The translations under genes and the position numbers were made by a program. A stretch of DNA of 64,000 nt from the NCBI RefSeq assembly GCF_009687905.1, contig NZ_BLBG01000002.1:186001-250000 (forward strand), in the 5' to 3' direction. This DNA comes from Lacticaseibacillus zhaodongensis. Lineage in GTDB: Bacteria > Bacillota > Bacilli > Lactobacillales > Lactobacillaceae. Numbering within the stretch: position 1 is the first letter of the stretch; every line of letters starts with the position of its first letter. Shown piece by piece: positions 63,831 through 64,000 of the stretch. The notes under the pieces are model-generated. The model saw nothing but the letters and a program-made list of their open reading frames with translations, was not told the DNA's origin and made no database searches.

Positions 63831-64000
63831 ATGAAATTACGAAGCGCACGCCAAGAGGATTTAGCCGCCATTGTGGCAATTTACAATCAGAGTATTGCTA
63901 GCCACAAGGTGACGGCGGATATGGTGCCGGTGACCGTAGCGCAGCGGCAACCGTGGTTTGCGGCGCATAATTCAGCCCACTGGCCACTATTTGTGGTTCA
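63831..64000 (+). CDS. GNAT-family N-acetyltransferase, N-terminal part (cut by window edge)
   Basis: The frame opens at ATG 63831 with GGAGGCAGCAGGG upstream and is still open at the right edge. The 56 visible residues begin MKLRSARQEDLAAIVAIYNQSIAS and contain a RQPWFAAHN segment, the N-terminal pattern of phosphinothricin/methionine-sulfoximine-type acetyltransferases (PAT/MnaT). The acetyl-CoA-binding motif lies beyond the window. Confidence 0.8.
   Translation, partial: MKLRSARQEDLAAIVAIYNQSIASHKVTADMVPVTVAQRQPWFAAHNSAHWPLFVV

Overview
The window is a chromosomal segment of a lactic acid bacterium of the family Lactobacillaceae. The evidence is the gene set and order (a ccpA end next to a class A PBP and PepV; pcrA-ligA-camS-gatCAB-dagK-rlmD; xpt-pbuX-purK-purB; DtpT), the strong GGAGG ribosome binding sites, and frequent TTG/GTG starts. 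The coding DNA is moderately GC-rich (a little over 50% by eye), which fits a Lacticaseibacillus-like or similar genus better than the AT-rich lactobacilli. The genus call is inference only. There is no rRNA operon, prophage, CRISPR array or recognisable transposase.

Layout. 1-5 kb: the 3' end of ccpA, a possible 30-residue membrane peptide, a class A penicillin-binding protein and dipeptidase PepV. 5-11 kb: ribokinase, an unknown gene, two YibE/F membrane proteins, a phosphoesterase, then yutD, a NagD-like phosphatase and a membrane protein. 11-16 kb: a gene-free stretch with an inverted-repeat element, DedA, a ferredoxin/flavodoxin-NADP reductase, cyclophilin, an S1-domain protein, a small regulator/membrane-protein pair and three tRNAs. 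16-25 kb: DtpT, a phosphoesterase, tRNA-Tyr, proC, nagA with its GntR regulator, a five-repeat exported protein, and tagD/tagA of wall teichoic acid synthesis. 25-38 kb: pncB-nadE, a P-type ATPase behind a yybP-ykoY-type (Mn2+) riboswitch, an ABC transporter operon behind a Trp-Trp leader peptide, SprT, tRNA-Leu, an ECF S component, a cold shock protein, an oxidoreductase and a glucosaminidase. 38-55 kb: the purine cluster, then the pcrA-to-rlmD housekeeping block, with structured gene-free DNA on either side of pcrA-ligA-camS. 55-64 kb: a Tyr-rich leader peptide before a frameshifted solute-binding lipoprotein, a frameshifted SDR gene, DegV, a MerR/SDR divergent pair, YihY, a HAD phosphatase, a phosphoesterase, a small membrane protein and a truncated GNAT gene.

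The most interesting content is regulatory. Two paralogous ABC solute-binding genes (31.5 kb and 55.8 kb) are each preceded by a promoter, a very short ORF with clustered Trp or Tyr codons, a chain of mutually exclusive hairpins and an intrinsic terminator. This is the architecture of ribosome-mediated attenuation, which is unusual in Firmicutes, where T-boxes usually do this job. The second outstanding feature is a family of about 260-300 bp non-coding elements with GGGCGG-type inverted ends and a conserved internal hairpin layout, in three copies (11.2, 42.8 and 43.3 kb).

The assembly shows two single-base frameshifts within 1.3 kb (near 56188 and 57468). These may be real recent decay or sequence errors.
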